From Roseibium denhamense (GTDB lineage Bacteria > Pseudomonadota > Alphaproteobacteria > Rhizobiales > Stappiaceae), in the NCBI RefSeq assembly GCF_009711415.1, contig NZ_SMLZ01000114.1, forward strand, positions 1 to 61,530: a stretch of 61,530 bases of DNA. Direction: 5' to 3'. This document shows positions 36,816-46,241 of the stretch, piece by piece; the stretch's first letter is position 1, and each line of letters opens with the position of its first letter. The position numbers and the translations under genes were made by a program. Below the pieces are notes generated by a model that searched no databases, had not been told where the DNA came from, and saw only the letters and a list, made by a program, of their open reading frames with translations.

Positions 36816-37349
36816 TTGGAAAAATGCATGCCAGCAACCCGTGACGACCTCATGCGCTATTTGAGCGAACTCGGTATCGTAGTGACCACTGTTGATCATG
36901 ACCCGGTTTTCACCGTCGCAGAATCGGGTGATCTGCACGACCGCATACCGGGCGGCCATACAAAGAACCTGTTTGTAAAAGACAAGAAAGGGCGGCTTTT
37001 TCTGATTGTGGCGCTGCATGATGCCGAAATTGATCTGAAAAAAGTGCATCAGATTATCGGCGCACAGGGCCGCGTGTCGTTCGGAAATGCTGAGCTTCTC
37101 ATGGAGGTTCTCGGCGTAGAACCTGGATCGGTTACACCGTTCTCGCTCATTAATGACCGGGATACCCATCGTGTAACACCGGTCTTCGATGCCGCCATGA
37201 TGGAACATGCCACTTTGAACTATCATCCGTTGAAGAACGATGCCACGACGGCAATATCGTCAGAGGACCTCTTGGCCTTTGCCAAGGCTTGCGGACACGA
37301 ACCGCAGGTGCTCGCTGTCAGCGGACAGGCGATCGCAGCCGCCCCATAA
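36816..37349 (+). CDS. prolyl-tRNA deacylase family protein (YbaK/ProX editing domain)
   Basis: 177 residues; the Met at 36828 is an alternative start. The whole protein is one YbaK/aaRS-associated editing domain: DHDPVFTVAESGDLHDRIPGGHTKNLFVKDKKGRLFLIV, the KKVHQIIG stretch, RVSFGNAELL and the LGVEPGSVTPFSLIND block. This subgroup (PrdX/ProXp-ala) hydrolyses mischarged Ala-tRNA(Pro) in trans. Upstream, an inverted repeat GGTTTCAG/CTGAAACC (36755-36783) of unknown role stands in the leader. Confidence 0.88.
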   Translation: MEKCMPATRDDLMRYLSELGIVVTTVDHDPVFTVAESGDLHDRIPGGHTKNLFVKDKKGRLFLIVALHDAEIDLKKVHQIIGAQGRVSFGNAELLMEVLGVEPGSVTPFSLINDRDTHRVTPVFDAAMMEHATLNYHPLKNDATTAISSEDLLAFAKACGHEPQVLAVSGQAIAAAP

Positions 37350-37479
37350 GTCGTGGGGTTGTATTTGTAATGCATGACGGCTGGCGCCATGTTATGGGCG
37401 GCATAGATTGGATTTAGATGGTTCCGAGAATGATCGATGCGATCGCGGGAGCCCTTTCAAACATCACGGGACAGTCAAA

Positions 37480-38475
37480 ATGAGCAACGGCAACTATACC
37501 ATGGGCGGTCAGATTGGTGGCGGTTTCGGCGCAGACATGGGCGGTGGTTATGGTGGCCAGGGCGGCGGCTTTGGTGGCGGCGACGACGGATCTGGCGGGC
37601 CAGATGCAGGCCTCATATTCGATGTCACCACGCAATCCTTCATGGCGGACGTCCTGGAAGCCTCGCGGCACCAGACCGTTCTCGTTGATTTCTGGGCCCC
37701 ATGGTGTGGCCCTTGCAAACAACTCACGCCGATCCTAGAAGCGGCGGTGAAGGCAGCTGGCGGCACCGTGAAGCTTGCTAAGATGAACATCGATGACAAC
37801 CCGGAAATTCCGGGGCAGATGGGCATACAATCGATCCCGGCAGTTATCGCCTTCAAAGACGGTCAACCGGTCGACGGTTTCATGGGCGCGCAACCGGAAA
37901 GCCAGATCAAGGCATTCATCGAGAAGGTCGGCGGCCCGGCCCCGGTCAACCAGACAGACACTTTCCTTGAACAGGCCGAAGAACTGCTTGTTGCCAAGGA
38001 ATACGGACAGGCAGCGCAGCTATTCGGCGCCGTTATGCAGATGGAGCCGGACAACCCGAAGGCCCTGTCGGGTCTTGCCCAATGCTATATCGGCGCCGAC
38101 GATCTGGAACGGGCGGCTCAGGCCCTGGATATGGTGCCGGAGGACAAGCGGTCCGATGAGGCCTATCTGGCGGCAAAGGCTGCACTGGAACTTGCCGAGC
38201 AGGCCGCATCCCTCGGCGATCTTGCAGAATTTCAGGACCGCATCGCCAAGGACCCGATGGACCTCCAGGCACGGTTCGATCTCGCCCTTGGCTTGAACGG
38301 CAAAGGCGACAAGAACGGTGCTGTCGACCAGCTGATTGAAATAGTCCGTCGGGACCGCGACTGGAACGAGGACGGCGCCCGCAAGCAACTGCTGCAGTTT
38401 TTCGAGGCTTGGGGCTTCAAGGATCCGGCCAGCGCTTACGGCCGGCGCAAACTTTCCGCTGTCTTGTTTTCTTGA
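37480..38475 (+). CDS. thioredoxin-TPR protein (CnoX/YbbN type) with Gly-rich start
   Basis: 331 residues from ATG 37480. Residues 1-44 are glycine-rich (GGGFGADMGGGYGGQGGGFGGG). A thioredoxin domain (about 47-150) has the active site WCGPC with C76 and C79, then a C-terminal TPR region of about 170 residues. The thioredoxin plus TPR layout matches CnoX/YbbN, a co-chaperone that protects substrates from oxidation and hands them to GroEL and DnaK. It is followed 83 bp later by the Lon-N gene. Confidence 0.88.
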   Translation: MSNGNYTMGGQIGGGFGADMGGGYGGQGGGFGGGDDGSGGPDAGLIFDVTTQSFMADVLEASRHQTVLVDFWAPWCGPCKQLTPILEAAVKAAGGTVKLAKMNIDDNPEIPGQMGIQSIPAVIAFKDGQPVDGFMGAQPESQIKAFIEKVGGPAPVNQTDTFLEQAEELLVAKEYGQAAQLFGAVMQMEPDNPKALSGLAQCYIGADDLERAAQALDMVPEDKRSDEAYLAAKAALELAEQAASLGDLAEFQDRIAKDPMDLQARFDLALGLNGKGDKNGAVDQLIEIVRRDRDWNEDGARKQLLQFFEAWGFKDPASAYGRRKLSAVLFS

Positions 38476-38558
38476 CGCTGGCGAGATTTGCCACACATAC
38501 GGGTAAAGCACAGTGCTGGCAGATCATAGCGTAGTGAAAACAAGAAGAAGGCGGAGTT

Positions 38559-39236
38559 ATGCAGGCGGGAAATGCTATTTATGAAACCATTGCAGACCTG
38601 CCACCGGTGGTGCCCGTGTTTCCGCTTCCCGGCGCTCTTTTGCTGCCCCGGACACAGCTGCCGTTAAATATTTTCGAGCCGCGTTACATCGCCATGATTG
38701 ACGCGGCCCTTTCCGGCAACCGGTTGATCGGAATGGTTCAGCCGAAGGACGATCACGCTAGTGGCGGCACATCACCTGCGCCTTTATCTGAGGTCGGCTG
38801 TGTCGGCCGGTTGACAAGCTTTCAGGAAACCGGAGATGGCCGCTATCTCATCACTCTGCAGGGCGTATCCCGGTTCACGATTTCAAGGGAACTGGAGGCC
38901 ATCACCGCCTTCCGGCAGATTGAGTGCGACTTTGCCCCCTTCGCAGCCGATCTCAAATGCGGCATGGGCGAAGAGGACGTCGATCGAAGTGGTCTTTTAA
39001 AGACCCTTCGGAGTTATCTGGACGCAAACAATCTTGAAGCGGACTGGAAAAGCGTATCGGAGGCCGATACCGAAGTGCTCGTAAATGCCCTTTGCATGAT
39101 GTGCCCCTACGGACCGCAGGAAAAACAGGCCCTCCTGGAAGCACGGGACTTGAAAACCCGCGCAGAAACCCTGATAGCAATTACAGAAATGGATATTGCC
39201 AAATCACAGAGTGATGGTGGTACCACCCTTCAGTGA
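38559..39236 (+). CDS. Lon N-terminal (substrate-binding) domain protein
   Basis: 225 residues consisting only of the LON substrate-binding domain: PPVVPVFPLPGALLLPRTQLPLNIFEPRYIAM at the start, VGCVGRLTSF and YLITLQGVSRF in the middle. No ATPase or protease domain. Such stand-alone proteins are widespread in alphaproteobacteria, often next to a thioredoxin and a Trm112-like gene as here. The role is unproven. GGAGTT precedes the ATG. Confidence 0.88.
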   Translation: MQAGNAIYETIADLPPVVPVFPLPGALLLPRTQLPLNIFEPRYIAMIDAALSGNRLIGMVQPKDDHASGGTSPAPLSEVGCVGRLTSFQETGDGRYLITLQGVSRFTISRELEAITAFRQIECDFAPFAADLKCGMGEEDVDRSGLLKTLRSYLDANNLEADWKSVSEADTEVLVNALCMMCPYGPQEKQALLEARDLKTRAETLIAITEMDIAKSQSDGGTTLQ

Positions 39237-39261
39237 TGACGACATGAACCGGATTATGTGA

Positions 39262-39453
39262 ATGAGCGACCAGACCGAACGACAGGTGGACCGCAAACTT
39301 CTCGAATTGCTTGTTTGCCCGTTGACCAAGACAACGCTCGAATATGATGCCGGGGCTCAGGAACTTATCTCCAGGACCGCCAAGCTGGCCTATCCGATCC
39401 GAAACGGGATCCCGATCATGTTGCCGGACGAAGCGCGCAAGCTGGAAGATTGA
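39262..39453 (+). CDS. Trm112-family small protein (YcaR-like)
   Basis: 63 residues. [18 protein letters not shown] and [17 protein letters not shown] are the YcaR/Trm112 pattern. Only one cysteine remains of the zinc-binding set. Family members activate methyltransferases or stabilise partner proteins. It is the last gene of the thioredoxin-LonN-Trm112 run and ends before a bidirectional terminator. Confidence 0.88.
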   Translation: MSDQTERQVDRKLLELLVCPLTKTTLEYDAGAQELISRTAKLAYPIRNGIPIMLPDEARKLED

Positions 39454-39488
39454 TGCTTCCGCACACGCTCAAGCGGCATACAGATCAC

Positions 39489-39518
39489 AAAAAACCCGGA
39501 CGATAGCCCGGGTTTTTT
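39489..39518. terminator. bidirectional rho-independent terminator
   Basis: AAAAAACCCGG (39489-39499) pairs with CCGGGTTTTTT (39508-39518). A run on one side and T run on the other serve both the Trm112-like gene (plus) and the convergent yggT-like gene (minus). Confidence 0.9.
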
Positions 39519-39528
39519 GTATATGAGG

Positions 39529-39825
39529 TCAAAACCCACGGAAGAGCGGCATCAGGTTGTTCAAAATAATAAGCCGCAGGAAAATGATCCCGAGCAGAAG
39601 GATCACCGGCGAAATATCAACACCGCCGAGGTCTGGCATGAAGCGCCGTATGGGCCGTAACGCTGGTTCGGTCAAGTTGTACAAGACCTGGCCAATTGTC
39701 GATATGATTTGATTGCTCGGGTTGACGATGTTGAAAGCATAGAGCCAAGAGAAGATCGCGCTGGCAATAATCACATACATATATAGCTGAAGCGCGATAA
39801 GTATCACTGTGAGAAGGGCTGTCAT
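39529..39825 (-). CDS. YggT-family membrane protein
   Basis: 98 residues with two hydrophobic segments. The ASAIFSWLYAFNIVNPSNQII loop and LYNLTEPALRPIRRFMPDLGGVDISPVILLL block are the YggT signature. Family members are linked to cell-shape and osmotic-shock phenotypes. Convergent with the Trm112-like gene across a shared terminator. Confidence 0.92.
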   Translation of the reverse strand: MTALLTVILIALQLYMYVIIASAIFSWLYAFNIVNPSNQIISTIGQVLYNLTEPALRPIRRFMPDLGGVDISPVILLLGIIFLRLIILNNLMPLFRGF

Positions 39826-40052
39826 TTCCGGGTCCGTTGCCGTTCAAGAGATATGAGTGATGTAGCTCCCTAAGAGGCCCGCTGCAACCCGTCCAAGGGC
39901 TGCGATCACTTTCGGGTTATGAAGGCCGCCCGCTGCCGTTGCGGCGGTGCCCAAATGCAACACTCCAGCAAAACTGCGTTTTCTTTGCCTTTGCGTTACC
40001 TGCCTTCGTGCTATGTTCGCTTCCGAAAATCAGAGTCTTTGGTGAGACCTTC

Positions 40053-40853
40053 ATGTACAAGTTTATTTCGCGCCTCGCATTGGCACTCGCCGCCGGATTG
40101 AGCAGCGGCTCGGCAATGGCGCAATCCGGCGAATTGTCGGCTCAGGACGCACAGAAACAATTCGTCATCGACTTGGGCGTCGGCGCGATCGCCAAGCCGC
40201 GTTACGAGGCGTCGGACTCTTATCTGGTCTATCCTTTTCCGATCATCTCGGTCGGCCGGTTCTACCTCCCGGGGCTGGGCCAAGTGGTAGACGGCCGCCG
40301 GCGCAGTGGAATCTTTTTCTACCCGGCTTTCAATTTCATCGGGGAACGCAAGGCGAGCGACAGCACGGATTTGACGGGCACACGCACGGTAGACTGGGCG
40401 CTGGAGCTTGGTCTTGGCGGCGGCTTCCGGACCGACCACTTCCGTGCCTTTGCCGAGTTGCGGCAGGGCATCAATGGCCACACCGGTCAGGTGGGCCAGC
40501 TTGGGCTCGATGGGATTATCTATCCGGCTGAAAAATGGGAAGTCAGCTTCGGTCCGCGCGCGGACTTTGCCTCGGGCGAATACATGGACACCTATTTTGG
40601 TGTAACGGCATCAGAGGCGGCCAATAGCGGTGGACGGTTGAGCCGTTTCGATCCAAGCGCTGGTTTCAAAAGCGTCGGCTTGTCCGCACGCGCAAGCTAT
40701 GACTGGAACGATGATGTCCGCCTTCACATTCAGGGCGGCTATGACCGGCTGATCGGAGATGCTGCGGACAGCCCGATTGCGAAGGTCGGCAGTGAGGACC
40801 AGTTCAGCATTGGCGTTGGACTGAGCTATCGGTTTGCTTTCGACGTTTTCTAA
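40053..40853 (+). CDS. MipA/OmpV-family outer-membrane protein
   Basis: 266 residues from ATG 40053 (open upstream to 39939). Signal peptide ending SAMAQ, then an outer-membrane beta-barrel: LGVGAIAKPRYEASDSYLVYPFPII at the N-terminus, VDWALELGLGGGFRTDH, and a final Phe (SYRFAFDVF), the usual last residue for BAM-assembled barrels. MipA binds lytic enzymes in E. coli; OmpV proteins are porin-like. The exact role here is unknown. Confidence 0.88.
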   Translation: MYKFISRLALALAAGLSSGSAMAQSGELSAQDAQKQFVIDLGVGAIAKPRYEASDSYLVYPFPIISVGRFYLPGLGQVVDGRRRSGIFFYPAFNFIGERKASDSTDLTGTRTVDWALELGLGGGFRTDHFRAFAELRQGINGHTGQVGQLGLDGIIYPAEKWEVSFGPRADFASGEYMDTYFGVTASEAANSGGRLSRFDPSAGFKSVGLSARASYDWNDDVRLHIQGGYDRLIGDAADSPIAKVGSEDQFSIGVGLSYRFAFDVF

Positions 40854-40969
40854 GACGTGTCGCAGCTAAACGGGGTCAAGACATTCTGGCCCGTGCGTTG
40901 AAAGCGCGGATTTCAGGCAGCCAAGTTCGCCCGGTTAAATGCTGGTCCAATGGCATAACACTTAGAGAA

Positions 40970-41009
40970 AGCGGGGCAGATCAGGGCCGTCTGGCCCCGT
41001 TTTTTTTGC
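40970..41009 (+). terminator. rho-independent terminator after the MipA/OmpV gene
   Basis: CGGGGC-AGA and TCTGGCCCCG pair with one bulged base, and TTTTTTTT follows. It lies about 120 bp past the MipA/OmpV stop and just before the convergent pentapeptide-repeat gene. Confidence 0.7.
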
Positions 41010-41017
41010 CTTGAAAC

Positions 41018-41848
41018 CTATTCCGAACAGGTCATAAGCGTGATGCCCCGCGGAAGCTTCGTCGTGTCGTCACCGCAGGCGTTCAGAATACGATCCTGGT
41101 CCAGATTGGCCGCGCCGGTCAGATCAGCGCCTACCAGCCGGGTGTTTCTCAACAGGGCCCCTTCAAAATCGGTATTTGTCAGGTTGGCGCCGCTGAGATC
41201 GGCACTCACGAAGCGCACCCCGGACAAATCGGCACCTGAGAAATCCGCGTTCACCGCACGGGCCCGGTCAAGCTTTGCATCCCGCAAACGGGCATTCTTG
41301 AAAGATGCGTTTTGAAGGTCGATGCGCTCAAGATTAGCGCCGTCCAGCTTGGCACCGGCGAAGCTAGATCCTGGCCCGACGGCCCGCACCAGCATCGCAT
41401 GCCGCAGGTCGGCGCCGTCGAAAACCGCACCCGCGATAATGCTTGCGTTAAGATCCGCATCCCGCAGATCCGCTCCCGCAAGTGTGGCGTCGCGCAAACT
41501 GGCTTTTTCAAGATCGACCGACCGCATGGATGCATCGGAAAAGTCGCTGCCACGAAAGTCTGCGCGTTCGGCTTCCGTCCGGCGAAAATCTGCACGCATG
41601 AAGTTGGTTTGAGGCAAAACCGCCTCCTTCATGTCGGCTTCGCGCAGGTTTGCCCTTGAAAAATCGCCGCCTTCGAAATTCATGAAGCGCAGCTCGGCGA
41701 GGCGGAGATCACATCGCGGACATCCACCCGTCTTCTGCATTTCGGCGATGCGTTCGGCATCACTTCCGGCCCAGACTGGCATTTGTGTCAGGAACAGAGC
41801 CGCCAATCCTGAGGCACCGGCCAATATGCCTTTGCAAACCATGTTCAT
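41018..41848 (-). CDS. secreted pentapeptide-repeat protein
   Basis: 276 residues from ATG 41848, which has GGAAG just upstream. A Sec signal (LAGASGLAALFLTQMPVWAG) is followed by a CPRCDL pair of cysteines, then over thirty A(D/N)LxX pentapeptide units up to about residue 250, e.g. SGADLSGVRFVSADLSGANL, forming a right-handed quadrilateral helix. The last part has a CGDDTTKLP and a TCSE end, so two disulfides are possible. Exported proteins of this sort are of unknown function. Confidence 0.87.
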   Translation of the reverse strand: MNMVCKGILAGASGLAALFLTQMPVWAGSDAERIAEMQKTGGCPRCDLRLAELRFMNFEGGDFSRANLREADMKEAVLPQTNFMRADFRRTEAERADFRGSDFSDASMRSVDLEKASLRDATLAGADLRDADLNASIIAGAVFDGADLRHAMLVRAVGPGSSFAGAKLDGANLERIDLQNASFKNARLRDAKLDRARAVNADFSGADLSGVRFVSADLSGANLTNTDFEGALLRNTRLVGADLTGAANLDQDRILNACGDDTTKLPRGITLMTCSE

Positions 41849-42279
41849 GTTGCTTCCTTTGCCGTCCTTTACCTGAAGAGGTAGGCACTGACTGCGCCAG
41901 TTTAAGGGCGCACCTCGCAACAGACATCAAAATGTTTGAGAAATACTGATCAGCGCACCATTCAGACCGCACACCCGGTCGACGTGAATACTCATTGGCG
42001 CAGGGGACGGAGGAAAGAAACGGGCGGGGTCGCAATTGCCCGCTTCTTCCATCCACTCAAGAGCTGACGACGCACTACCAGACAATCAGCTTGCCCACAC
42101 AACAGCAAAACCCTTGCCAATTGGTTTTCATCGCCGTTCATGGCAGATGTCCGCCATTGATCACAACCGCACACAACATCTTGTTTTTATGAAAGGTTTA
42201 CACATCCGATGTGCGTTGCATTCTGCAAGGCCGGCTGCAAACAGGGTTAGCGATTGGTAAACAAAACTGACGCTGGTTT
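41849..42279. other. gene-free interval with a long imperfect hairpin
   Basis: 431 bp between two minus-strand genes. The one structure I see is a 17-bp stem with three mismatches, 42009-42025 with 42038-42054, around a 12-nt loop. It has no T run. Otherwise no coding frame with family sense and no recognised RNA. Confidence 0.4.
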
Positions 42280-43293
42280 TCAGCTGAACTCGGACCGCAA
42301 GTCGACCGAGGACCGCGTCCCGATGTCATCGAAATGAATGTCCAGCCAGTCGCGTGCCGTTTGGCGGCCCAAGTCTCTCAGTTCTGTCAAAAAAGCCCAC
42401 TCGGCGTTCATCTTTGACGATGCCTGCAGGGGTTTCAGTTCATCGGCAGAAATCCGGTGCATGAAAACTCGAGTGTATTCTTCACGCGACAACTTCCCCT
42501 CCTCAATCAGACGGGTCACAAAATCAATCGCCCTGAGCTCCCGTAGCAAGGTTGAATTGAAGGTGATCTCATTTTGGCGATTGACGATTTCACGTGCGGT
42601 CTTCGGAACTTCCCGCCGCTCCAAGGGGTTAATCTGGATGAGCACGACGTCCGGTGTTTCGGTTTCATAGAACAATGGATAAAGCGGCGGATTTCCCATG
42701 AAGCCGCCATCCCAATAAGGCTCTCCATCAATCTCAACAGCGTGAAAGAGTTGCGGCAGGCAGGCGGAGGCCATCACAGCGTCGAGTGTGACTTCCTTTT
42801 CGCTGAAAACCCGGATCTTGCCGGAAAAAACATTTGTGGCGGCAATGAAGAGCCGAAGCCCGGAACAACAATGAACCTTCTCAAAGTCAACGATGCGCTC
42901 CACCACGTCGCGCAGCGGATTGATGTTGACCGGATTGAATTCGTAAGGCGATGCAAACCGGGACAAAACGTCAAAGAACAAATAGCTGGGCGAATGATCC
43001 AAGCTCCATTCGCCCAGCAGAACGTCAAAGGGGGACCGTTTGATCGGGCTGAGCATTGCCTGCTCGCTGACTTCCCGCCAGAAGGCCTCCAAGCTCGCGC
43101 GCGCACCGTCCTCACCACCTGCTTCCATGCCGCTGGCCAGAACCACCGCATTCATCGCCCCTGCGGACGTGCCTGTGATTCCGTCGATCTGGAAACGGCT
43201 ATCCTCCAAGAACCAGTCCAATACACCCCAGGTGAAGGCGCCATGTGCGCCGCCGCCCTGAAGGGCAAGATTGATCTTTTTCGGTTGCACCAT
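42280..43293 (-). CDS. patatin-like phospholipase
   Basis: 337 residues. The oxyanion-hole GGGAHGAFTWGV at about 14-25, the nucleophile motif GTSAGAMNA at about 41-49, and the catalytic Asp in DGGFMGNPPLYP at about 195 are all intact. It fits the RssA/patatin group of bacterial lipid acyl hydrolases. No signal peptide is evident. A 3-hydroxybutyrate dehydrogenase gene lies 122 bp upstream; in many bacteria patatin proteins of this type stand next to bdhA and PHB genes, hinting at a storage-lipid link. Confidence 0.92.
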   Translation of the reverse strand: MVQPKKINLALQGGGAHGAFTWGVLDWFLEDSRFQIDGITGTSAGAMNAVVLASGMEAGGEDGARASLEAFWREVSEQAMLSPIKRSPFDVLLGEWSLDHSPSYLFFDVLSRFASPYEFNPVNINPLRDVVERIVDFEKVHCCSGLRLFIAATNVFSGKIRVFSEKEVTLDAVMASACLPQLFHAVEIDGEPYWDGGFMGNPPLYPLFYETETPDVVLIQINPLERREVPKTAREIVNRQNEITFNSTLLRELRAIDFVTRLIEEGKLSREEYTRVFMHRISADELKPLQASSKMNAEWAFLTELRDLGRQTARDWLDIHFDDIGTRSSVDLRSEFS

Positions 43294-43415
43294 GGGAAAT
43301 CACCTGATCCTGAAGTGAGGGCTACGGATAGGGGAAGATCGAAATTGCCACTCCGGAAACGAACGATCCGGCGGCAAATGCGATGCTTCCCGCGACCGGT
43401 AAAGCGTGCTGCTCT

Positions 43416-44198
43416 TTAGTGAGCGGTCCAGCCCCCATCAATCGGCAGAATGCTGCCGGTGATCGAGGCTGCCGTGTCAGAGCACAGGAAGGCTGCATAA
43501 CCTGCGACTTGTTCAATGGTGACAAACTGCTTGGTTGGCTGCGCCTTCAAGAGAACGTCTTTCTTGACCTCTTCCTCGGTCATGTTCCGGGCTTTCATGG
43601 TATCGGGGATCTGCGCTTCAACCAGAGGCGTCCACACATAGCCCGGACAAATCGCGTTGACCGTGATGCCCTGTTCGGCAACCTCAAGGGCGACGGTTTT
43701 TGTCAGGCCGGCAATTCCGTGTTTCGCTGCCACGTATGCAGACTTATAGGGCGAGGCAACCAGGGCATGGGCGGATGCCGTATTGATGATGCGGCCCCAG
43801 CCACGCTGTTTCATTCCAGGAAGTGCAGCGCGGATGGAATGAAAGGCAGAGGACAGGTTGATCGCAATAATCGCGTCCCACTTTTCGATGGGGAATTCAT
43901 CAACCGGCGAAACGTGTTGAATGCCGGCATTATTGATCAGAACATCGACCGAGCCGAACTCTTTTTCCGCCGAGGAAATCATGTTCGCGATTTCATCGCC
44001 CTTGAGCATGTTGGCCGGTGAATAGACGCAGCGTACCTTGAAGTCCGCTTCGATTGCCGCCCGCTCTTTCTCAATCGCGTCGGTATCGCCAAGGCCGTTT
44101 ATGACAATGTTGGCCCCATGTTCGGCAAGCGCGCGGGCGCATCCAAGCCCGATCCCTGACGTTGATCCGGTGACGACGGCGGTTTTATTGGCAAGCAT
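43416..44198 (-). CDS. bdhA: 3-hydroxybutyrate dehydrogenase
   Basis: 260 residues from ATG 44198, with GAGGAGG 7 nt upstream; the frame is open 60 bp further. Classical SDR: TGSTSGIG, NNAG, catalytic Ser in NTASAHALV, YVAAKHG (Tyr-x3-Lys), and the PGYVWTPLVEAQIPD block typical of BDH. Converts 3-hydroxybutyrate to acetoacetate with NAD, in PHB or ketone use. The end ...QFVTIEQVAGYAAFL and DGGWTAH is family-typical. The patatin gene follows. Confidence 0.94.
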   Translation of the reverse strand: MLANKTAVVTGSTSGIGLGCARALAEHGANIVINGLGDTDAIEKERAAIEADFKVRCVYSPANMLKGDEIANMISSAEKEFGSVDVLINNAGIQHVSPVDEFPIEKWDAIIAINLSSAFHSIRAALPGMKQRGWGRIINTASAHALVASPYKSAYVAAKHGIAGLTKTVALEVAEQGITVNAICPGYVWTPLVEAQIPDTMKARNMTEEEVKKDVLLKAQPTKQFVTIEQVAGYAAFLCSDTAASITGSILPIDGGWTAH

Positions 44199-44305
44199 GA
44201 AGACCTCCTCAAAACGGGAAAAATATCCGGACGGACTTTTCACCAGTTCTCTTTGCACTGCAACATGACACTGATGATAAATTTGGAAAGCAGATCAAAC
44301 CGGGG

Positions 44306-45193
44306 TTACCGCCGATTGAGATTGCGCACCCCCGACAGCGCCTTGCGGGCTTTGTCCCTCACAGCCTGGCGGCTTTCCTCGACCTGGGCGAGGTCTTGTT
44401 CGCGCAAGCCGATCCGCGCTGCAAATCGTTCTCGGATCAAGCCGTAGAACGTTGCATGCAGGCTCGCAAACACCCAAACCGACAGCAGCATCGTCCCCAT
44501 CGGGAAAACCGCGGACCGGATTTGCTGCCACATCAGGTTTCCGGGCAGAAGACCATCGCTGATATAGAGCAAGAGCGCCCATAAGCCGATGAGAACAGCG
44601 GCCAGCAGGCTCATCACCAGAGCAGAAAAGGACATGGCCCAGCCTAGCCCGCGGGTCGCCCGCCAGCTGTCGCGGAAGGTCAGCGGATCATCAACGGCAG
44701 CGGCCGGCAGCACAACCGAGAACTTCTGCACCACCATCAAGGCAACAAAGGGGGCAGCGAACAGCAGCACCAGTCCCAGACCGCCGGTAACGGCCGCCAG
44801 AAGCAATGCGACAATCAGAAGTGGAATGAGAGACAGAATGCCGATAAGCGCCAGAACGATCTGATTGATCAGGACTTTCAGCGTGCGGCTTCCGAACACA
44901 ACCGGAAAATCATTCGCGTCAATCAAGATACGCCGCACATAAGCAATCGCGATTGAAAACCCGATAACCAGGTTCAAAAGACTGGACAGTGCCCTGAGCG
45001 CGCCCTGATCAACGGTCTGGACGGGCTCAGTCAGATAGGAGACCGTGCGAAAACCCGTTTCCGGCATCAAACTGGCGCCAATGGCGAAGTTGATCGCAAC
45101 AAGGATTAGAATAAAAGCCCAGCCGGTCTTGAAAAGCGTCCCGATATTGTGTTGCGCCAGAGACAGCGACCGTTCCAGAACCGTGAAAAACAT
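44306..45193 (-). CDS. multi-pass membrane protein, paralogue C of a tandem trio
   Basis: 295 residues from ATG 45193 (open further upstream). About six hydrophobic segments. Shared features with the next two genes upstream: a start of the type L-x3-SLSLxxxN, a VVLPAAAVDDPLTFRDSW block, RGLGWAMS, and a tail with SLHATFYG. It is the most diverged of the three, lacks the WHRFGL motif, and has a longer charged C-terminus. Function unknown; no enzyme motif seen. It follows paralogue B by 44 bp. Confidence 0.75.
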   Translation of the reverse strand: MFFTVLERSLSLAQHNIGTLFKTGWAFILILVAINFAIGASLMPETGFRTVSYLTEPVQTVDQGALRALSSLLNLVIGFSIAIAYVRRILIDANDFPVVFGSRTLKVLINQIVLALIGILSLIPLLIVALLLAAVTGGLGLVLLFAAPFVALMVVQKFSVVLPAAAVDDPLTFRDSWRATRGLGWAMSFSALVMSLLAAVLIGLWALLLYISDGLLPGNLMWQQIRSAVFPMGTMLLSVWVFASLHATFYGLIRERFAARIGLREQDLAQVEESRQAVRDKARKALSGVRNLNRR

Positions 45194-45237
45194 ACTCTGC
45201 CCCAGATCATCTCCCGATCCGGGGCAGAATACTGATT

Positions 45238-46026
45238 TTAGGCTGCAGCGCCAGCGTTGCCTGCCATCGCGGCTGTTTCCGCTGCGCCCGATTTGGCCAT
45301 GCGGTAGGCGTTTGTGACCACCGATAGGGCGAGGACCGTGACGACCATCTGGACCACAACATTCACGGCACCGCCCAGCACCAGACCAACAAATGACGGG
45401 AGAATTGCTGTCACTGCACCGATGCCGAACTGGAGAATGGCCCCGGCTATCGCAAATGGAATTGCAATGGCAACAGACGCCAGGATGATCCACCAGCCCA
45501 ATCCCTTGCCCAGATCATATGCCGCCTTGAAGCTCAAGGGCTCGCCGGCCGCAACGGCTGGGAGCACCAGTCCGGTCCGAGCAAGGATAGGCGACGCCAG
45601 AAGAATTGCTGCCAGCGTGAGGGCCGCCATAATAATCTGAGAGCCAAGCACTGTACCGATGATGCCCGGCACCGCGACCACAAGGCCGAAGCCCAGCCCA
45701 AGAACAAGCGCCCGCCAGAGATATTGCAGCTCCAAGCCGCCGAATTTCAGGTTTACACCGTTCACGCCCTCTCCAAGCAAGCCGAACCGGTGCCATGTGA
45801 CGGCAATCGAGGACATGGCTATCAATCCGATGACGGCCGAAAGAAGCGGCAGCACCGTGATCAGGAGCGGTCCGCCAGCACCGGATGTCGCGAAGAAGGC
45901 AATGCCAAAGATGAGTGCAACCGCCACCACAAGCTGAATGAGCAGCCAGGCCAATGTGGTCTGGATCACGGTGCTGAAGTTTTCAAAAACAAGCGATAGG
46001 GATGATTTGATAAGGGTCATAAACAT
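45238..46026 (-). CDS. multi-pass membrane protein, paralogue B of a tandem trio
   Basis: 262 residues, about six membrane segments. Begins MTLIKSSLSLVFENFSTVIQT; internal SSIAVTWHRFGLLGEGV, LVLPAVAAGEPLSFKAAYDLGKGLGWW, and a tail VVTNAYRMAK. Its pairwise resemblance to paralogue A is clear in these blocks. The family is not one I can name. The last residues are Ala/Gly rich. It lies between paralogues A and C in the same direction. Confidence 0.78.
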   Translation of the reverse strand: MFMTLIKSSLSLVFENFSTVIQTTLAWLLIQLVVAVALIFGIAFFATSGAGGPLLITVLPLLSAVIGLIAMSSIAVTWHRFGLLGEGVNGVNLKFGGLELQYLWRALVLGLGFGLVVAVPGIIGTVLGSQIIMAALTLAAILLASPILARTGLVLPAVAAGEPLSFKAAYDLGKGLGWWIILASVAIAIPFAIAGAILQFGIGAVTAILPSFVGLVLGGAVNVVVQMVVTVLALSVVTNAYRMAKSGAAETAAMAGNAGAAA

Positions 46027-46241
46027 GATGTCAAAATCTCTTCAAGGATCAGGATAAGGTCTCCGCTGCCCAGACAGGCTGCAACTATTCCTGGATCTGA
46101 CGAGGCAATTCAATCGCTTATGCGCCTTGTGCGGCTCTCTCCTGAAAGCTGCTGAAGACAGGCTGTCAGCAAGTCGCCGCGTGTATCGGGACGGCAGCAA
46201 GACTTGGCCGTCATATAAAAACGCTACCCGCCCGGACGCCC

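Noticed and set aside
43322..43438. 38-codon minus-strand frame with a hydrophobic run after bdhA
   Set aside because: It overlaps the bdhA 3' end, has poor codon bias and no ribosome-binding site, so I could not support it as a gene although one membrane segment is possible.
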